Origin: Chloroflexi bacterium RBG_16_68_14
Lineage (GTDB): Bacteria; Chloroflexota; Dehalococcoidia; DSTF01; RBG-16-68-14
Assembly (NCBI GenBank): GCA_001796995.1
Contig: MGOB01000097.1
Span: 212 to 8,424, forward strand
Direction of reading: 5' to 3'
Length of the DNA: 8,213 nucleotides
The position numbers and the translations under genes are program-made. Of this stretch, positions 5,729 through 8,213 are shown one piece after another (within the stretch, counting starts at the first letter, position 1; the number at the start of each line of letters is the position of its first letter). Below the pieces are notes generated by a model that worked only from the letters and a program-made list of their open reading frames with translations, was not told the origin of the DNA and searched no databases.

Positions 5729-6697
5729 ATGGCCATGGCTGGAACCGGCCTGGACCGTTTCGCTGGCCTCCGCCTCGACCTGGCGTTGCGGGCGGCGGCT
5801 CTCTCCTTCACCTCCAACCTGTCTCTGATGATCCTGAAGCTGGTGGTGGGGATCCTCACCGGCAGCGTCGCCGTCCTCTCCGACGCGGTGGACAGCGCCG
5901 AGGACACCGTCGCCTCCGTCTTCGCCTTCCTGAGCATCCGGCTCGCCAGCCAGCCCGCCGACGAAGAGCACCCCTACGGGCACGGCAAGGCGGAGAGCAT
6001 CGCCGCCGCCGCCCAGGCGCTCCTCATCGCCGGCGGCGGGGGCTTCATCGTCTACCAGGCGGTGCGCCGCCTGATGGAGCGGGACGTGGAGATCGATACC
6101 GGACCCGGGCTCATCGCCCTGGCGGTGACGGCCGTGGTGAACGTGGCGGTCGTGCTGTACGTGAGCCGCGCGGCGCGGCTCCCCGGGTCGGTCGCCCTCA
6201 AGGCGGACACGCGCCACCTGTGGACCAACGTCGCCCAGGCGGCCGCCGTCATCCTCGCCCTGGGTCTGGTCGCCCTCACCGACAACGTGATCTTCGACCC
6301 GGTGATGGCGCTGATCCTGGCCGCCTACCTGCTGTGGACGGCCGGCCAGGTGTTCACTACCGCCCTGGCCGAGATCATGGACGTGCGCCTGCCCGTCCAC
6401 GAGGAGCGGCTCATCGAGCGCTGCCTGGACGAGCACCGGGGCAGCGGTGTGCGCGGCTTCCACCACCTGCGCACGCGCAAGGCGGGCCGCCAGCGCTACG
6501 TGGACTTCCACCTGCTGGTCGACCCGAGCCAGTCGGTGGCAGCGGCCCACGACCTGTGCGATGCAATCGAGCGGACGATCCAGGCCCGTCTGCCGGGCGC
6601 CGTGGTCAACATCCACTTGGAGCCGGACGACGGCCGCTACCGTGGCCCCTGGCACCAGGAGCGGGTGGCGATGGGGCGCAGCGAAGACCATGGTTAG
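5729..6697 (+). CDS. Cation diffusion facilitator (CDF) family metal transporter
   Basis: This 322-residue protein has the CDF plan: about six membrane helices to residue 212 and a cytoplasmic domain of about 110 residues. It should export a divalent metal such as Zn2+, Mn2+ or Fe2+ by proton antiport. The helix-2 signature reads LSDAVDSAEDTVAS, giving Asp55 and Asp59, equivalent to YiiP Asp45/Asp49. The loop HPYGHGKAES (81-90) is the classic CDF motif. Helix 5 reads KADTRHLWTNV (158-168): His163 matches YiiP His153, but the partner Asp157 is Asn167 here, so the transport site is DxxxD plus HxxxN. The C-terminal domain keeps His261, His274 and IHLEP (295-299; His296/Glu298) at places matching the dimer zinc site. 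The start ATG is 3 nt after the flippase stop; a second ATG two codons on is equally possible, and neither has a strong Shine-Dalgarno, consistent with coupled translation. Metal preference cannot be settled from sequence. Confidence 0.9.
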   Translation: MAMAGTGLDRFAGLRLDLALRAAALSFTSNLSLMILKLVVGILTGSVAVLSDAVDSAEDTVASVFAFLSIRLASQPADEEHPYGHGKAESIAAAAQALLIAGGGGFIVYQAVRRLMERDVEIDTGPGLIALAVTAVVNVAVVLYVSRAARLPGSVALKADTRHLWTNVAQAAAVILALGLVALTDNVIFDPVMALILAAYLLWTAGQVFTTALAEIMDVRLPVHEERLIERCLDEHRGSGVRGFHHLRTRKAGRQRYVDFHLLVDPSQSVAAAHDLCDAIERTIQARLPGAVVNIHLEPDDGRYRGPWHQERVAMGRSEDHG

Positions 6698-6719
6698 ATC
6701 GACCAAAATGGAGCGTTTC

Positions 6720-6726
6720 GGAGGGG
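6720..6726 (+). promoter_or_regulatory. Strong Shine-Dalgarno for the C45-type gene
   Basis: GGAGGGG at 6720-6726 is 4 nt before the ATG at 6731, slightly close but strong. A rival GAGG at 6770-6773 sits 8 nt before an in-frame ATG at 6782, so the true N-terminus is open between these two. Confidence 0.5.
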
Positions 6727-6730
6727 TGCT

Positions 6731-7924
6731 ATGACGCTGCAATGTGAGGAGAAATTGATCGTCGGTGGTGAGGACAGCTTCATGCAGGTGCGGCACCTGG
6801 TCCTACGGGGCAGCAACCGCGAGATCGGGCGCCACTTGGCGGAGACCGCCCGCGAGCGCCACGGCGTTCGCAAGGTGCCTTGGACCGACCCGCGGGGCAC
6901 TAGCGTCCAGCGCGCGTACCTGCGCCTCCATTACCCGATCCACTACGAGCGCATGCGCGGCGTCGCCGACGCCTTCGGTATGGAGCTCGAGGACGACCGC
7001 ATCGACTTCTCGGACCTGCTCTACAACGTCGGCTTCCCGGGCTGCTCCGTCGTCTACTATCCGCCGGCGACCACGTCGACCGGCCATGCGATGTTCAGCC
7101 GCAACAACGACTTCATGACCGGGACCGTCCGCAACATGCTCGGGCTCGCCGCCGAACCTGGCGAGAAGCCGATGATCGCCGAGCCGTACCTCATGGAGGT
7201 CTACCCGGACGAAGGGTACCCCTCGCTTTACCTGTCCACCTTCGACCTGCTGGGGGCGTGCACGGACGGCGTCAACTCCGAAGGTCTGGTGGTGGGGCTG
7301 GCGGCCGACGACGAGTCGATGGCCCGTTTCCCGATGGAGCCGACATACGTCCATGGCGTCGGCCTGCAGGAGATGGTGGTGCAACGGTTCTTGCTCGATA
7401 CCTGCGCGACGGTGGAAGAGGCCAAGGAGGCGCTGCTCCTCAACAAGCACTACTACGCCTTCGCTCCTTGCCACTACATGATCGGTGACCGGCACGGCCG
7501 CTCGTTCGTCTGGGAGTACTCCCACGCCCACAACAAGGAGTACATCCTGGATGGGGACGGCGGACCGCAGATCATGACCAACTTCCTCCTCCACCGCTAC
7601 CAGTCAGTGGAGGAGATGCCCGAGGAGGACGAGGAGCTGGGCTTCTTTAGCCGCTACCGGACGCTGCGGCGGGCCATCGAGGCGCAGCCGGGCAAGATGA
7701 CGCCGGAGTTCATGAAACAGGCGAACGCCCGCGTCGCCTTCGAGGACAAGTCGATCCTGCGCCCGGCCGCCGCGCCCACCCGCACGCTCTGGCACAACCT
7801 GTACGACGCCGAAGAGCGGAGCCTGGAGGTGGACTTCTACCTGCGGGACGAGCCGGACCCCGAGACACCTGGCCGCAATCGCTCCGTCCGCTCCGACTAT
7901 TTTCGCTTCCAGCTTAGCTGCTGA
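6731..7924 (+). CDS. C45-type Ntn hydrolase (acyl-CoA:6-APA acyltransferase-like)
   Basis: This 397-residue protein resembles the C45 / acyl-coenzyme A:6-aminopenicillanic acid acyltransferase family (PF03417-type), which mature by self-cleavage before a cysteine and then cut or form amide bonds through that N-terminal Cys. Gly104-Cys105-Ser106 (in NVGFPGCSVVYY) is the likely cleavage site and nucleophile, close to the Gly102-Cys103 site of fungal isopenicillin N acyltransferase. Supporting motifs are FSRNNDF (122-128), TDGVNSEGLVVG (178-189), the VEEAKEAL helix (228-235), MIGDRHGRSFVWE (250-262) and IMTNFLLH (281-288), which match the family order. Cleavage would give pieces of about 104 and 293 residues. 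No signal peptide is visible, so it should be cytoplasmic. The start is taken as ATG 6731; ATG 6782 (Met18, MQVRHLVLRG) has its own Shine-Dalgarno and begins nearer the conserved region. It follows the CDF gene by 33 nt. Presence of the family does not imply penicillin synthesis; the substrate is unknown. Confidence 0.82.
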   Translation: MTLQCEEKLIVGGEDSFMQVRHLVLRGSNREIGRHLAETARERHGVRKVPWTDPRGTSVQRAYLRLHYPIHYERMRGVADAFGMELEDDRIDFSDLLYNVGFPGCSVVYYPPATTSTGHAMFSRNNDFMTGTVRNMLGLAAEPGEKPMIAEPYLMEVYPDEGYPSLYLSTFDLLGACTDGVNSEGLVVGLAADDESMARFPMEPTYVHGVGLQEMVVQRFLLDTCATVEEAKEALLLNKHYYAFAPCHYMIGDRHGRSFVWEYSHAHNKEYILDGDGGPQIMTNFLLHRYQSVEEMPEEDEELGFFSRYRTLRRAIEAQPGKMTPEFMKQANARVAFEDKSILRPAAAPTRTLWHNLYDAEERSLEVDFYLRDEPDPETPGRNRSVRSDYFRFQLSC

Positions 7925-7952
7925 CGGCAGCCGACAGGTCAACCACACGAGC

Positions 7953-7958
7953 AGGAGG
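7953..7958 (+). promoter_or_regulatory. Consensus Shine-Dalgarno for the SDR gene
   Basis: AGGAGG at 7953-7958, extended to AGGAGGAAGG, lies 8 nt before the ATG at 7967. It is the best ribosome binding site in the window and fixes the SDR start. Confidence 0.8.
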
Positions 7959-7966
7959 AAGGCTTC

Positions 7967-8213
7967 ATGCAGGGTCTTGCTGGGAAAGTCGCCATCGTCA
8001 CCGGCGCGGCGCGGAAGCGGGGCATCGGACGCGGGACCGCCCTCCGGCTGGCCCAGGAGGGCGCCGACATCGTAGTGAACGGCACGCTCCGGCCGCCCGA
8101 GGCCTTCCCCGAAGAGGAGCGCTCGGCCGGCTGGCGGGGGCTCGATTCGGTGGTGGAGGAGATCGAGCGGCTGGGCCGGCGCGCCCTCGCCGTCGAGGGC
8201 GATGTGACCCGGC
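7967..8213 (+). CDS. Short-chain dehydrogenase/reductase, N-terminal part (3' end outside window)
   Basis: Eighty-two complete codons are visible. The protein opens with GKVAIVTGAARKRGIGRGTALRLAQEGADIVV, the Rossmann start of a classical SDR. The cofactor motif TGxxxGxG is stretched by two residues here (Thr12-Gly13 to Gly19-x-Gly21). After the second strand (IVVN, 35-38) comes a loop of about 20 residues, TLRPPEAFPEEERSAGWRG, longer than in most SDRs, then the VVEEIERLGRRALAVEGDVT helix and strand ending in Asp79-Val80, which contacts the adenine ring. No acidic residue closes strand 2, so NADP use is possible but unproven. The catalytic Ser-Tyr-Lys lies beyond the window, so the substrate is unknown. 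It follows the C45 gene by 42 nt and may be co-transcribed; a joint pathway is a guess. Confidence 0.88.
   Translation, partial: MQGLAGKVAIVTGAARKRGIGRGTALRLAQEGADIVVNGTLRPPEAFPEEERSAGWRGLDSVVEEIERLGRRALAVEGDVTR

Noticed and set aside
5005..6747. 580-codon + strand frame spanning the flippase and CDF genes
   Set aside because: Arg/Pro/Gly/Ala-rich translation in the wrong frame of two clear membrane protein genes; no motif and no credible start.
5687..6796. Long open frame (369 codons) on the - strand opposite the CDF gene
   Set aside because: Low-complexity, His/Asp/Gly-rich composition typical of antisense to GC-rich genes; it overlaps a recognisable CDF transporter and parts of two other genes.
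6731..7924. Evidence for beta-lactam biosynthesis
   Set aside because: Only an acyltransferase-family fold is present; no ACV synthetase or isopenicillin N synthase gene is in the window.

Overview
The window is a GC-rich stretch of bacterial chromosome in which every supported gene lies on the + strand, mostly with short gaps or small overlaps. It holds eight protein genes, the first and last cut by the window edges. I see no rRNA, tRNA, CRISPR array, transposase or phage gene. The mix of genes (split transketolase, DUF362 protein, flippase-like membrane protein, C45-type acyltransferase/hydrolase, SDR), the strong G/C preference at third codon positions, and the 'GGCTGAAGCC'-type intergenic hairpins resemble Chloroflexota genomes. 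That placement is an impression, since no marker gene is present.

Layout: (1) 1-314, the C-terminal part of a class I SAM-dependent methyltransferase, followed by a small GC-rich hairpin. (2) 315-453, a gap with the best promoter in the window: TGGACA, 18 bp, then a perfect TATAAT. (3) 454-2267, the two halves of a split transketolase, overlapping by ATGA, followed 18 nt later by (4) an APH/choline-kinase-fold phosphotransferase (2286-3275) with softer codon usage than its neighbours. (5) 3328-4506, a DUF362 protein without a ferredoxin domain. (6) 4507-4708, a gap with a cluster of four hairpins of REP-like character and then a TATGAT box. (7) 4709-5725, a polytopic flippase-like (LPG synthase TM region) protein, followed after 3 nt by (8) a cation diffusion facilitator transporter (5729-6697). 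(9) 6731-7924, a C45/penicillin acyltransferase-like Ntn hydrolase. (10) 7967-8213, the start of an SDR oxidoreductase.

How they work together: the two transketolase subunits clearly form one enzyme of pentose-phosphate metabolism. The APH-fold kinase is probably on the same transcript, but its substrate cannot be read from sequence. The flippase-like protein and the CDF transporter are probably translated from one mRNA, and both act in the cytoplasmic membrane. The C45 protein and the SDR each have a strong Shine-Dalgarno and may continue that transcript. I do not see a coherent new defence, mobile or biosynthetic system here. The points worth a second look are the hairpin cluster, non-canonical active-site or metal-site residues in three enzymes (APH, CDF, transketolase C half), a possibly leaderless GTG start, and competing starts for the C45 gene.
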